Assembly (NCBI GenBank): GCA_037039685.1 | Contig: JAWNGF010000001.1 | Location: 7,688,001-7,752,000, forward strand | Reading direction: 5' to 3' | DNA: 64,000 nt | Source: Ceratobasidium sp. AG-K | Taxonomy: Eukaryota; Basidiomycota; Agaricomycetes; Cantharellales; Ceratobasidiaceae | In this document: positions 12,039-25,364 of the stretch, piece by piece | How the letters are laid out: every line of letters begins with the position of its first letter | Numbering within the stretch: position 1 is the stretch's first letter | The notes under the pieces: generated by a model | The model's input: the letters and a program-made list of their open reading frames with translations, nothing else | Told to the model about the DNA's origin: nothing | The model's database searches: none | Made by a program: the position numbers and the translations under genes

Positions 12039-15000
12039 TGTGATGGATAAAGGGAGTTTTTTGAAAAAGCAGTGGAAGAGTGGGCTAAAAGCGGACTGGT
12101 GTGAGTAGGCTGAGTAGCTGCGATGAGGACTTCAGCTGCCTTTCCTCTCGTCCTTTTGTATTCTTGTGGTTTGGAATTTGGAGGAAGAGGGCCAGTGGGA
12201 AAGTCCTTCTGGAACTTTCTCATCACTGGAGTCATATCGGCAAATTTCTCTGCCCGTTCTTCCATGTCTTCTAGAGGCCCATATCCTTTCCATCTGATGC
12301 AATATTTCAACCCATCAGGGTCTTGATGCCAATCAATGATCCTTTCTACCTCATATTCTTCCTCTCCTTCTTTTGTAATGATTGGCGGAGGTCGGGGTTG
12401 ATTTTGTTGGAAGTCTAGGTCTTCAGTATAGGGGGTCAACATGTTTCCATGGAAGACATTGTGGGTGTGCATGGACTTTGGAAGATCAAGTTGGTAGGCG
12501 TGTGAAGAGATTCGCTTTTTCACAACAAAGGGACCTGTTTTCTTGTCATCAAGCTTCTTGCTTGGGCATCTTGTGGTAATGTTGGTAGTCAAGAGCCAGA
12601 CGTTGTCTCCTTCCTTGTATTGTATTTTTGGGGTCTCTTCTCTCAATTGATGATATTCCATCAGAGCCTTTGTTTCTTCCCATACAGCCTCCATATCCTT
12701 TGTCCACTTGTCTCCCTCTGGGGATCGAGTCACATAGTCCTCAATAGACCATTTGGGAGTCATGCCATAGATGACTTCAAAGGGGGATTTGTTTGTGACT
12801 CAGTTTTTGTGGTTGTTGTGGCAGAATTCTGCAATGGGTAACCATTTTGCCCAATCATCCTGCTTGTGATTTCCAAAGATGTGTATCCATCCCTCAAGCC
12901 ATTGGTTTGTTCTCTCCACCAAGCCATCTGTTTCAGGGTGGAAGGCAGTGGAGAATGTCCCTTGGATTCCTAGCCGTTTGTAGACCGCTTCTAAGAAGTG
13001 TGATTTGAAGGTGGTTCCTCTATCTGAGACAGTGGTTTTGGGGAAACCATGAAGGCGCCATACTTCCTTCACGAAAATATCAGCTAGTTCTTCTGAGTTC
13101 GTGGATTCCTTGCAGGGGATGAAGTGTGCCATTCTGGAAAAGCGGTCCATTACAACAAGGACACTGTCAAACCCTTGTGATCTTTGGTAATTTCACTATG
13201 AAATCATATGCGATATTTTCCCAAGGTTTCTCCGGAATGGGCAAGGGTTTGAGTGGTAGGTGTCCTTTGCTTCCCTTCCCCCTTTGGCACGCTTCGCAAC
13301 TGTCAACATACTTGTTGACTTGAGCTTTCATGCCTGGCCAGTAGTAGTTTCTAGCAATGAGTTCTAGAGTTCTGGCTTGTCCTTGGTGCCTGGCAATGGG
13401 CGAATCATGGTAGAGCTTGAGAAGCTTCAGCTTGATGTCTTTTTCGTCAGGGACAACAATTCTCCCTTGGTACCACAGGAGATCTTTGTTCATTTTGTAG
13501 TCCTTGAACTGTTTTTTCATGGATGGTGGTAGGTCTTCCTTTCCTTTGGTGCTTTTGATCAACGTTTCCAGGCTTTCATCCTCCTCCAGGGCTTCTTTGA
13601 TTTCCGCAATGATGTTGTCACTCATCAGGGCTGAGAATCCCTTGAAGTTTTTGGCAGAGATCATCACTTGTTCAGTGGAGGCAATATCGTTGTAATCGCT
13701 TCTTCTGGAAAGGATGTCCGGTTTTTCTGACATTTTGCCAGGTCTGTAGTGGATCTTGAAGTTGTAACTTGCTAGCATGAGGAGCCATCTGTTGTGTTGC
13801 CAGTTGAAGGTGCTGGCCCTCTGCCAGTAAGTAAGGTTTTTGTGATCTGTGTAGATCACTATTGGTTCCTTTGTTCCTTCAAGGTGAATGCGCCAGTGTC
13901 GCAATGCTTCTATAATGGCAAGAAGCTCCTTGTCATGCATGTCGTTATTCAGCTCTGCTTCCTTGAAGCTTTTTGAGAGGAACCCTACTGGGTGTAAATA
14001 TCCGTCTTTTTGTCACTGGCTAAGAATAGCTCCCATTGCAACTCCTGAGGCATCTGTCTCAAGAAAGTACTGCTTTGATTTGTCAGGATGTGCAAGCACT
14101 GGTTCTCTTGATATGACATCCTTCAGGGAATCAAAGGCTTCCTGGTGTTCTGCGTTCCATTCCCATTTCTTGTCCTTTCTTGTCAATTGGGTCAGGGGTT
14201 TGACAATCGAGGAGAAGGCTACCACAAATCTCCTATAGAAGTTGCAGAAACCAATGAACGCCTGTAGTTGTTTCACGGTTTTGGGAGTGGGCCATTCTTG
14301 GATAGTCTTGATTTTGTCTTTGTTCATGGAGATGCCGTCTTTGTCAACAACAAACCCAACCCAGTCAGCTCTTTTTCCATAGAAGGTACATTTCTTCAGG
14401 TTTCCAAAGAGGTTGTTCTTTCTCAATCGTTGCAAGACTTCCTTGATATCTATGGTGTGTTGATCTCTTCCTCGAGAAATGATAAGGATGTCATCAATGT
14501 AGACCACGATCTTCACTCCAATCATGTCCCTGAAGATGTGGTCCATCATTCTTTGGAAAGTAGATGGTGCATTCTTGAGGCCAAAGGTCATCACAGTGTA
14601 TTCAAAAAGCCCTTCTGAGGTGATAAATGCTGTTTTCCATTCGTCTCCTTCTCTGATTCTGACATTCCAAAAGCCATTCTTCAGATCAAGGGAAGTGATG
14701 AAAAGTTCTTCCTCTGAACTTTCTCCAGTCTTCTTGAATATCTCTAGTAGTTGTTCAAGAAGTGGAATAGGGTAGCGGTCCGGGATGGTTTCTTCATTTG
14801 CTCCTCTGTAGTCAACAACAGGACGTAGGTCAGGGATGGTTTGTCCTTCCTTCACGGCTTTTTTGACAAAGAAGAGGCTTGCAGCAAGGGGAGATTTGCT
14901 GGGTCTGATACATCCTGACCGGAGTTCATTCTCAATATATTCCTTTGTTGCTTCTCTTTCCCTTGGTGACAGAGGGTCGGCCTTCTTTGGTTTTGGCAGC

Positions 15001-15556
15001 CGATTGTTGTCATAGAAGTCGATTCTACAATCCCATTCCCTGTGTTCAGGGAGCTTGTCATATTTTCTTTGTCAAAGACGTCCTTGAATTCTTCAAGTTC
15101 TCTTGGTAGTTCCTGAAGAAGTCCTGCTTTGGCGATAAGGGGAAGTTCTGTTTTCCATTTGATAGCAAAGGGGGACCAGGATATCTCAGGGTTGGTTTCC
15201 TTCAGCCATGGCATTCCTAAAATCATGGGTTGTGTGCCAGTGTTCATGACATAGAATTTTTGGTAGAAAGTTCTTCCTTCTAGATCGAATTTCCGTTTGC
15301 ACCTGAACTGGATCTGATCTTTCTGTGTTTTTCCGTCAATGGTTTCAATGCTTCTGGGGCTTTGTAATTTGGTCAAAGGGATATTGTTTTCCTTGGCAAA
15401 GTTCAGGTCAATGAAGTTTCTAGACGAGCCGGAGTCGATGAGAGTTGAGATTTTTTCCGTGATTCCCTCTGCAGTTGTGTATACCATGGGTGTTTCATTT
15501 GTAGCCTTGCAATAGTATACATTTTGCAGAGAGGATATCGGGGCATCCTCACACAC
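12039..15556 (-). pseudogene. Pol polyprotein of element C (protease, RT, RNase H, integrase, chromodomain)
   Basis: Minus strand. Protease has LIDSGSSRNFID near 15430. RT (YIDDILIIS near 14480) follows a 1-nt deletion near 15063. RNase H starts with ETDASGVAMGAILSQ and meets TGA at about 14013 where element E has CGA. The integrase HHCC and DDE regions are broken by a 1-nt insertion near 13178 and a TGA near 12798. The chromodomain (EEYEVERIIDW...IRWKGYG) lacks the usual third aromatic. Pol lies in the -1 frame relative to gag. Its frame stays open beyond the chromodomain to 11201, overlapping ORF3. Integrase and chromodomain would direct insertion. Inactive. Confidence 0.92.
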
Positions 15557-15573
15557 GGTGGAGAGATGCCCAT

Positions 15574-17503
<1,930 letters not shown>

Positions 17504-17906
17504 TGTCCCGACTTGGGTTAATTAGGTATATGAAGGTTAAGGGGTTCGACTTGGAAAGTCTTAGAACCCAAGGAGTAGCAATAGTTAAGAGGATTTGATT
17601 TAGCAAGTCCTAGTGGAGAGGAGGTCAAGCCTTGTTGTTAACCGGCTTGACCTCTGGGTTTATATACATGAGGGATCAGTGCCACGTCATCATCTATCAG
17701 TGTGGGAAAGCCGAGTACAACCGAGATAAGAGATATGACTCGACATTCTGGAAGTTCCGGAAGCATCACCAATATCAAATGAAAAGACAAATACATCACA
17801 TGATACAAGTTAAGCGCCAGAGGACATTTGTACCAAAAAAGGAAAGTGTTCGGAAAAAAAGAAATAAAATCAGAATAAAATGTCTGAGCTTAGTCAGCTC
17901 ATGACA
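17504..17906 (-). repeat. 3' LTR of element D
   Basis: Plus-strand TGTCCCGACT...CATGACA. Identical to 24033-24435 except about three substitutions, so the insertion is recent. Confidence 0.96.
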
Positions 17907-17916
17907 TTACCCCCTC

Positions 17917-20900
17917 TTAAGGGCCTGGCGCGGTGGGATGGAGTTTGTGAAATTTATCAACCAGTTCAGGAGCGTTCTTGAGATCTTCCTTTGACTGCCA
18001 GGAGTTGTCTGCATGAGAGTATCCTTTCCACTTAACGTAATAGTGGAGTTGACAGCGGATTTTCTTGGAATTAAGGATCTCTTCGACTTCCCATTCTTCC
18101 TCTCCATCTTGTGTGACAATAGGGGGTGGTTGAGCGGGCTCGCAGCCGTGGGGATCAGAGTGGAATTTCTTGAGCAGCATGACGTGGAAGACAGGATGAA
18201 CTTTCATTGATTTTGGTAATTCCAGTCTAAAGGCATGAGTTCCTACTTTTTCCATTACTTTGTAAGGGCCTAAAACTTTGTGGGAGAGTTTTACTGAGGG
18301 TCTATCTGTGGAAATATTCTGATGATTAAGCCAGACTTTATCCCCTGGGTTTATCTCTTCTGGTTCTTTGGCTCCTTTATCAAAGTAGTATTTATAGGAT
18401 TGATTTGCTAGGATGAGGGCAGCTTTGACTTCGTCGTATCCTTTCAACAGGAATTCCGCATGGGCATCAGCTTCAGGAACAGTATAGTCTGATTCTTCCC
18501 CGATGTTCATTCTAGGGTTGAAACCCTGGCAGATTTGGAAAGGGGTTTTGCCAGTGGATGCTTGAATTCCATTGTTGTAAGCAAATTCTGCCATAGGGAG
18601 TAGGGCCACCCAGTCGTTTTGCCTATGATTGACAAAAGCTCTGATAAAGATTTCAACGACTTGGTTTGCTCGTTCTGACTGTCCGTCTGTTCTTGGATGG
18701 TAGGCTGTGCTGAAGGTAGGTTTTACGTCCAACCGTTTGTACAAATGCCTAATGAACTTTGAGTTGAAAGTGGATCCTCTATCCGAGACTGTTGCTTTTG
18801 GGGTGCCATGAAGTTTCCAAATGTTTGCAATGAAGATATTGGCTATGTGTACTGCTGTGGCCGTTCATTTGCAAGGGAGATAGTGTGCCATCTTGGAGAA
18901 CCGATCTACCACTGTCAGGATTGCGTCATATCCTTCTGATTCTGGGAGCCCTACAATCATGTCATAGGAGATCTCTTCCCAGGGTCTCTCAGGGATATGT
19001 AAAGGACGCAGTAGTCCTGTGGGGAGTTGGTTCGATGGTTTAATTCGAATGCATGTTTCGCAGTGTGACACATAGGAGTTGACAAATTTCTTCATGGTTG
19101 GCCAGTAGTAAGTTCTTGAGACCAATTCTAATGTTCTTGCTTGTCCAGGATGCCCAGCTGTAATATTGTCATGGCGCGATTCCAATATCAGGTTTCTGAT
19201 GGTTTCATCCTTGGGGACAAAGATCTTCCCTTTGAACATTAGGAGTCCTTCTCTGTATTCCCAATCTTTGACTTTTTCTCCGTTTCTCAACTTATTGTGG
19301 GCTTCCTCTAATCTGGGATCTTCAAGGATTGCTTCTCTGATTAGATCGTTGATCTCCTGGTCTGGGGTAATAGCCGAAATGAAAATGTCTGGTTTGAGGA
19401 GGACTTGGTTCTCTACCCCCCCCAAAGGTTCCAGGTCATATTGCCTCGAGAGAATGTCTGCCTTTTTGTTTTGGCTTCCTGGCCTGTACAAGATTTGGAA
19501 GTTGAAGTCTACCAAGAAATTCATCCAGCGGATTTGGCGTTGATTCAATTGCTTGGATGATGAGAAGTATTCCAAATTTTTGTGATCTGTTATCACTTGA
19601 ATGGCTTTTTCTGTGCCTTGAAGTAAGTGCCGCCATTCTTTGAAAGCTCTAATTATTGCCAATAGTTCTTTGTCGAAAATGTCATAGTTTTGCTCAGCCG
19701 GATTTAGTGATTTAGAAAGAAAAGCTACAGGGTGTAATTTCCCTTCTTCATCCTTCTGAGATAAAACTGCTCCTGTGGCAAATCCCGACGCATCTGTCTT
19801 GAGGAAAAATTCCTTATTCTGATCGGGCTGCATCATTACAGGTGCCACTTTAAGAGCTTCTTTTAGCGCATTCATGGCCTCTTGTTCTTTGCTTGTCCAC
19901 TGCCACTTTTGATCCTTCTTAAGTAGGTTGTACAGAGGTCTGGCTTTGCCAGCAAAGTCTTGAATGAATCTTCGATAGAAATTGACGAATCCTAGGAATT
20001 CTTGAACTTGTTTGACGTTTTTGGGATCCTTCCAATTCATAGCCGCCGTGACCTTTTCCTGATCCGTTTCGATTCCTTTATTGGAAATGACCAATCCTAC
20101 CCACTCCAGTTTGGTTTGGTGGAACTTGCATTTCCTCAATTTCGCGATCAGATTGTGTTCCCTTAGTCTTCTTAGCACCTCTTTCACGTGTCCTGGATGA
20201 TCTTCGACTCGTTTGGAAAAAACAAAGATATCATCAATGTATACGAGTACGAAAACCCCCATAATGTCCCTGAATATAGAGTTCATTAGGGAATGGAAGC
20301 TTGATGGGGTGTTTTTGAGATCGAAGGGCATGACTTTCCATTCGTACATGCCGTATTGAGTTTTGAATGCAGTTTTCCATTCATGGCCTGCTGCTATTCG
20401 GGTTTGATGGAATCCTTGTGCCAAATCTAGAGTGGTGCCGATGACAAATCCTTCTAGGGCCCTTAACCATTGATCCAATAGAGGTATTCCACTTGCGTTG
20501 AATTTGCATAGCGAATTCACATATCTGTAGTCAACGCAAAAGCGTAATTCTGGGTTGTTTGGATCTTCTGGATGTGGTTTTTTGACAAACAGAACCGGGG
20601 AAGCCAAAGGAGACTTAGAAATCTGAATGTGTCCCCTTCGGATAAGGGTTTCTAGTACTTTCTTCATTTCTTTGTCTTCAGCTGGGGATGTTTTGTAAAT
20701 AGGGCCATGCTTTAGTTTAGCTTCTGGTAAGAGGTTGAGCGTAATGTCAGTTGGCCTGTGAGGTGGGAGTTCCTCTAATCTGGACTCGTCGAACACATCT
20801 GCGAACTCTTTGTATTCCTCTGGTAATGTGGTTTCTGCTGCGATTTGGAGCATAGATGGGACTTCTAGGCAGTTTTTTGAGCAGAATTCGCTTGTGTATG

Positions 20901-21315
20901 CAATTGTCCTATTTTTCCAGTTAATTTGTGGGTTATGTTTCTTGAGCCATGACATCCCGAGTATGATAGGGTGTCTTCCAATGTTTGTAACATGACATTC
21001 TATTTCACTGGAATGTGTTCCCATGACAAGTTTAAATTTGGTATAGTGGGTGACTTTTCCGGACGAGACTTCTCGTCCGTCTATAACTCGCAGAGTCTTG
21101 GGTTTTTTGTGTTGGAAAAGGGGAAGGTTTGCTTCTTTTGCTAGGGAAGGGTTGATGAAACAGGAGGTTGCGCCGCAGTCAAGGAGTGCTTGTCCAGAGA
21201 ATCTTTTTGATCTGTTGACTGACTTAGAACCAGGAGCTGTAGCTAGTGGATGAGCGGTGAAATCAAGGTATAATTGGTTTTCATTTGATATTGACATGAT
21301 TTCTAGTTCATCCAT
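17917..21315 (-). CDS. Pol of element D (protease, RT, RNase H, integrase, chromodomain), one in-frame stop
   Basis: ATG at 21315, in a different frame from gag. Domains in order: aspartic protease (ALLDCGATSCFI, about residues 45-130), RT (about 200-430, YIDDIFVFS), RNase H (KTDASGFATGAVLSQ), HHCC zinc finger (GHPGQARTLEL...CETC), integrase core (VVDRFSKMAHY, SDRGSTF), and C-terminal chromodomain (YYVKWKGY...SWQSKEDL). A TGA at about 18865-18867 follows HYLPCK where element A has Ser. The frame is otherwise open to 17917. Makes the enzymes for reverse transcription and chromatin-directed integration. With the stop the integrase would be truncated. Confidence 0.92.
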
Positions 21316-21350
21316 ATTACTAGCTAATATATCACCGAGTACTTGGCTCC

Positions 21351-22703
21351 TTAATAAGCCTCGGTGACGTCTTTTCCCGATTCGATGTCTGAAGAGATTT
21401 CTTCAATCTGAGCTTCAAACCCTGACCCTGTGTTCTTGGAAGGACAGACTCTTGCTGAGTGTCCCTTGCCGCAGCAGGTGAAGCAAATCATTGGTCCTTT
21501 TCCTTTTCCATCAAGATCCATTGCATTAGGGTCTTTAGCAGGAGTGGGGGTTTTGGGTGTTTGGATGGTAGGAGCGTTGAGGTTACTGGTTCGGGTGTCT
21601 CTTTGAATTGCTCCAAAAGGGACATTTCCTTTTGTCCCATCATCCCAGGAGATCTGTGGAACTGGACGGCCCTTGGTGTTTCGGGAAATGCTTGAGATTT
21701 TGCCATATTGCACCCCCCCTGTAGGTTTTGACATAAAGACTCGATCGTTTACATTGAATCTTTGACCTAGTGAGGCGTTTGGAGTACTTGTGGTTGTCTT
21801 TGAAGTACTTTGTTTCGAAGTGGTGGTTTGTGGGCTTTGCAACTTCTTTGGTGCGTTAATAGCATTCATTGTGGAGTCAATTTCCAGGGCTCTTTCGCGA
21901 ACTTGGTTGAATGTCCTTGTTGCTTCATGGGGTTTGAAGTTCTGTGACACCATGGCCATCTTGATTTCATCCTTAAGACCGTCATAGAAATCATCACGAA
22001 GTACTCGATCAGTGTACCCGAGTACCGATGAATAAGTGACGAAGTCTCGTAGATAATCTTGGACAGAGTTCTTCTGGATCAATTTCTTGTATAATTGTCT
22101 ATATTGGTCGATCTTGTGAACATCGCCAAACCTAGCTTGCATTTCGTTCCAGAATTCATCCATGTCGTGTAGCCAATTTGTTGCTCCCCTTCTTGCTGTG
22201 TCTACATCAATTCCAGGTTGCATCCATACATAGGCGGGCCCCTTGCAATAACCCATGATATAAGTGATTTTTTGTTCTGTGGTTGCTTGTGGCGACGCGC
22301 GATTTATGTACAAGGTACATTGCGACTTAAACTCATCAAATTTATCTACATCTCCAGAAAATTCTTCTGGGGGATGCATTTTGAGTTTGTATCCTGGGGT
22401 GGTTGTTGACGCGGTGGTGGAGGGTGTTGCCCCTAGGTTTGCAAGTGACTGAGACACTGCATTCATTAATTGGTGAAGGGGTGCAATTTGTGCAGTTTGA
22501 TTTTGAATTGCATGGATATCTGCAATGTTATTCTCAATCCCCTGTTCTAGGGTAGAGGTGATACCATTTAAGGCATTAATATGACCGTTAATTTTTCGCA
22601 CTTCGTCTATTAAAGCATTGATTGCATGTGCAACTACCTTGGGTCCGGATGTTGCTGAAATTTGGATAAATCCCCCTTGACTAGGTGATGGGGCTCTTGA
22701 CAT
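21351..22703 (-). CDS. Gag of element D
   Basis: 450 codons from ATG 22703, uninterrupted. N-terminal region with predicted helices (INALIDEVRKINGHINAL), then the gag core (MHPPEEFSGDVDKFDEFKSQ to RALEIDSTMNAI, about 120-270). A basic region with QISWDDGTKGNV follows, which resembles a segment in B gag (VKWTDGTMSEI), and then a CCHC knuckle CFTCCGKGHSARVC near residue 412. It would assemble the particle and bind RNA. Ends 35 bp before the pol ATG. Confidence 0.9.
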   Translation of the reverse strand: MSRAPSPSQGGFIQISATSGPKVVAHAINALIDEVRKINGHINALNGITSTLEQGIENNIADIHAIQNQTAQIAPLHQLMNAVSQSLANLGATPSTTASTTTPGYKLKMHPPEEFSGDVDKFDEFKSQCTLYINRASPQATTEQKITYIMGYCKGPAYVWMQPGIDVDTARRGATNWLHDMDEFWNEMQARFGDVHKIDQYRQLYKKLIQKNSVQDYLRDFVTYSSVLGYTDRVLRDDFYDGLKDEIKMAMVSQNFKPHEATRTFNQVRERALEIDSTMNAINAPKKLQSPQTTTSKQSTSKTTTSTPNASLGQRFNVNDRVFMSKPTGGVQYGKISSISRNTKGRPVPQISWDDGTKGNVPFGAIQRDTRTSNLNAPTIQTPKTPTPAKDPNAMDLDGKGKGPMICFTCCGKGHSARVCPSKNTGSGFEAQIEEISSDIESGKDVTEAY

Positions 22704-22729
22704 ATCGGAGCGGGGAAAAACAGGTAGAT

Positions 22730-22981
22730 TTATTGGGATCCCAAGCCGTACAAAATATCGCGGATTCTTCTTCGAACCCTTCTGTCTTTAATGGTGCGCA
22801 GACTTCTCAAAAATATCAATTCAAGATTTTCGTCTTCCAAGAACAACGCGTTGATTACTCCTAGTTCGTCGTACTGTTCGTATATGTAGTTACGATGAAC
22901 GTCTTCAATAAAGAGTTTTAGGGACTCTAGTCTAAGTTGTTCCCTGTGTTGTTCCTGTGTGAGTCGAGGTCTTGGTCCCAC
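22730..22981 (-). CDS. Short pre-gag ORF of element D, 83 codons
   Basis: Opens with ATG 22981 inside the 3' end of the preceding coiled-coil ORF, in another frame (55-bp overlap), and stops 26 bp before gag. Rich in Leu, Arg and Glu and probably helical (EQHREQLRLESLKLFIEDV). The C-terminal half is preserved in element A at 1-150, which argues that it is translated in this family. It might be made by frameshift as the tail of the upstream ORF. Function unknown. Confidence 0.6.
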   Translation of the reverse strand: MGPRPRLTQEQHREQLRLESLKLFIEDVHRNYIYEQYDELGVINALFLEDENLELIFLRSLRTIKDRRVRRRIRDILYGLGSQ

Positions 22982-23547
22982 TGAAAAGGGTTGGGTGCGA
23001 TGGTATTAAGGTGATTTAGAAGGCGGTAATCCTGATTAATAGGAATACACACTTCTGCTGCGAGGTGACAGTATTTGCCCTTGATTTTGTCTTTAAGGGT
23101 TTTGATAGTACGCCACTGACGTTTGTTGTTGCTGATGAGATTTTTGACCTTTCGAGTGTGTTTTTCTTGGATTTTTATAAGTTGGTCGCAGTTTTCGATC
23201 AAGACACGGGTTTGTTCTTGCAATCGCTCGACTTCGATATTAGTGTCCGCTAGATTTATGCTTTGGACACAATCTTGATTGGCTTGTTGCTTGTTCGTAT
23301 TGTCGAGGTTAATTTCGATGAACTCGAGCCTTGAATGGAGGGATTGATAATTGGCTTCGAGTTGATTGTGGTTTTCGTTGTTTCTGGTACGTTCAACCCT
23401 TAAATCTTCTGCTTGTTTGACTTGATCTTCTTCTAGTACTTCAATTCGACTGTTTAACTTGTCGACTTTGGTGTCTAGATCAAGTACGAAATCTTTTAGT
23501 CTAAAGACTGCTTCGCAGAGGCTAAAGAATGCAGGGAACACTTTCAA
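22927..23547 (-). CDS. Pre-gag coiled-coil ORF of element D, 206 codons
   Basis: ATG 23547, between the 5' LTR and gag. Long heptad-like stretches of Leu, Ile, Val with Glu and Lys (LDTKVDKLNSRIEVLEEDQV, then VERLQEQTRVLIENCDQL) indicate a coiled coil over most of its length. There is no signal peptide, zinc knuckle or enzyme motif. An ORF in this position is unusual for chromoviruses, which normally start with gag. It may be an extended structural protein or, with the overlapping 83-codon ORF, one frameshifted product. I recognise no family. Confidence 0.6.
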   Translation of the reverse strand: MKVFPAFFSLCEAVFRLKDFVLDLDTKVDKLNSRIEVLEEDQVKQAEDLRVERTRNNENHNQLEANYQSLHSRLEFIEINLDNTNKQQANQDCVQSINLADTNIEVERLQEQTRVLIENCDQLIKIQEKHTRKVKNLISNNKRQWRTIKTLKDKIKGKYCHLAAEVCIPINQDYRLLNHLNTIAPNPFQWDQDLDSHRNNTGNNLD

Positions 23548-24019
23548 GGTTAATTAGTTAATTACTAATTAGTTCCTTTCTAGTGCGTACTGATGGAAAC
23601 GACGAGTTGATGTGATTCTTGATGGATAAGAGTGTTAACTTGGGTGGTGCTCCGACCACTTTCCAGTTTTTTGCTTGAGAGGATCTGGCTTCCTCGAGAT
23701 GTTGATTTGGAAGTGAAGGGTGCTAGACGCTAAGCTTTTGCTTTATATACTCCTTATCTGATCTTATTAGTTATCAACAGCCTTGGGCGGGCGTGATAGC
23801 AACAGTGTATAACAGAGTAAGGGTGTATTTAGCTGACTAAAGCCGCTATGACCCGAAAGAGGATAACGATTGGGTTCACTGACAGCGTATAGCGACGTGG
23901 GACTACTGGTCTATATCAAGTATAGCTCTTCGTCCGTTGTACTATGCCCGTTTTCCCGTGTACGTTCTATCTACTTGGTGGAAAAGCAGGAGCTTTTTAA
24001 GGCTGATGCTTTTTTAGAG
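23548..24019 (-). other. Leader of element D
   Basis: Untranslated region between the primer-binding site and the coiled-coil ORF. Nothing coding is recognised. Confidence 0.5.
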
Positions 24020-24030
24020 AGGCTTGACCT
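24020..24030 (-). other. Putative self-priming primer-binding site of element D
   Basis: On the minus strand AGGTCAAGCCT starts 2 bases after the 5' LTR. It is complementary over 11 bases to LTR bases 24151-24161, one base past the position 33 nt from the TATATAAA box at 24188-24195. Fits Tf1-like self-priming. Inferred. Confidence 0.62.
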
Positions 24031-24032
24031 AA

Positions 24033-24435
24033 TGTCCCGACTTGGGTTAATTAGGTATATGAAGGTTAAGGGGTTCGACTTGGAAAGTCTTAGAACCCAA
24101 GGAGTAGCGATAGTTAAGAGGATTTGATTTAGCAAGTCCTAGTGGAGAGGAGGTCAAGCCTTGTCGTTAACCGGCTTGACCTCTGGGTTTATATACATGA
24201 GGGATCAGTGCCACGTCATCATCTATCAGTGTGGGAAAGCCGAGTACAACCAAGATAAGAGATATGACTCGACATTCTGGAAGTTCCGGAAGCATCACCA
24301 ATATCAAATGAAAAGACAAATACATCACATGATACAAGTTAAGCGCCAGAGGACATTTGTACCAAAAAAGGAAAGTGTTCGGAAAAAAAGAAATAAAATC
24401 AGAATAAAATGTCTGAGCTTAGTCAGCTCATGACA
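24033..24435 (-). repeat. 5' LTR of element D
   Basis: 403 bp, about three differences from 17504-17906. On the minus strand the TATATAAA box is at 24195-24188 and the candidate RNA start is at 24162. Followed by TCCTG, the target duplication. Confidence 0.96.
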
Positions 24436-24804
24436 TCCTGGTATCCTAATCACGCGCACAGCCCTAGGGCTAATCACACTTTCCCCATGGAAAGTGACGA
24501 CTGGAGCTGCTGCTGGTGGTGTGTTGATTGGATTTTCAACTACTCGAATTGTTGGTGAGGTGGACCCTTGCTCATTTGAAATCCTGGTTTCTTCTTGAGT
24601 TCCTGATGTTTCAATAATGTTGCCGATTCCTCCTGGGACGCTGGTAGAAGGGGGTCTTGACGTGCGGCTGCCACTTCTAAGTGGTGCCGTCCAATCACCT
24701 GCCCGTTCTCTTGCTCCTCTTGGGGGGTTTAATTGGATTTTGACTATTGTCGCTGTTGGAGCCTCGCTCCTTTGAGACGCTGTACTTGAGGATCGATTGT
24801 CCAT
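24436..24804 (-). pseudogene. Gag of element C, 5' part
   Basis: Opens at ATG 24804 (MDNRSSSTAS), 57 bp past the 5' LTR of C. It reads through Ser/Pro/Arg-rich sequence to RIPG at the TCCTG duplication, where D is inserted. Removing D joins it in frame to 17503. Confidence 0.85.
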
Positions 24805-24846
24805 GTCGTCACGTGACCTTGTTTTCTCGTGGCTCAGCGTACTAAG

Positions 24847-24858
24847 AGCTTGCTTCGC
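24847..24858 (-). other. Putative self-priming primer-binding site of element C
   Basis: On the minus strand GCGAAGCAAGCT begins 2 bases after the 5' LTR. It pairs with LTR bases 25069-25080 over 12 positions with one G-U pair. The paired LTR segment starts 33 nt from the TATATATA box at 25106-25113. Confidence 0.6.
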
Positions 24859-24860
24859 AA

Positions 24861-25359
24861 TGTTGCAACCTGCTAATGCCTATGGTTGACAACTGCTAAT
24901 GGCCTTTGAGATGTGGAACAATATGTGATAAGTCTTCTAAGACTCTATCACTAAGGTGGACAAACGCTAGTCTTGCCAGTACAAGTCACTAGCTCCTAAG
25001 TCCAAGTGGCTGTGCTAAAGGCTAAGTAGCCAAGTGCCTCTGATCACACTGCAGGGAGAGTTGACGAGGCAAAGCAAGCTGGGGATGACCATGCTTGCAA
25101 GCCAGTATATATACTCAGAAAACAAGTGAGTCATAGTACATACATGAGTCACAAGTCTGAGTCAAAGTCCGAGTCATGAAGGGGGCTGCGCAGGCCAGCC
25201 AATAGAAAACAGCATGAGTCATATGACTCATGGTGACACGTCATCCATACACCTCACTAAGCAAGGGAGAGGGCACATCTATACAGAAGAGGCGCTTAGG
25301 GCGCCAATGCAAGCCACAAGTCCGCAGAACAGAGACAGAGGGCGGGACAGGTCATGACA
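24861..25359 (-). repeat. 5' LTR of element C
   Basis: 499 bp, same length as 10361-10859 and about 97-98 percent identical. Ends GTCATGACA on plus, then CATAT. Confidence 0.94.
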
Positions 25360-25364
25360 CATAT

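Larger units (their letters stand above)
17504..24435 (-). mobile_element. Element D: nearly intact Ty3/gypsy chromovirus nested in element C
   Basis: LTRs of 403 bp lie at 17504-17906 and 24033-24435 and differ at three positions I can find. A perfect TCCTG duplication lies at 17499-17503 and 24436-24440. Minus-strand order is 5' LTR, 485-bp leader, a coiled-coil ORF, a short overlapping ORF, gag, pol with a C-terminal chromodomain, 3' LTR starting 11 bp after the pol stop. Only one nonsense codon in pol is seen. Element A is an older copy of the same family. Confidence 0.97.

Noticed and set aside
23870..24433. Plus-strand ORFs over the D LTRs (also 17632-17904)
   Set aside because: Pure LTR sequence opposite the element's coding strand.
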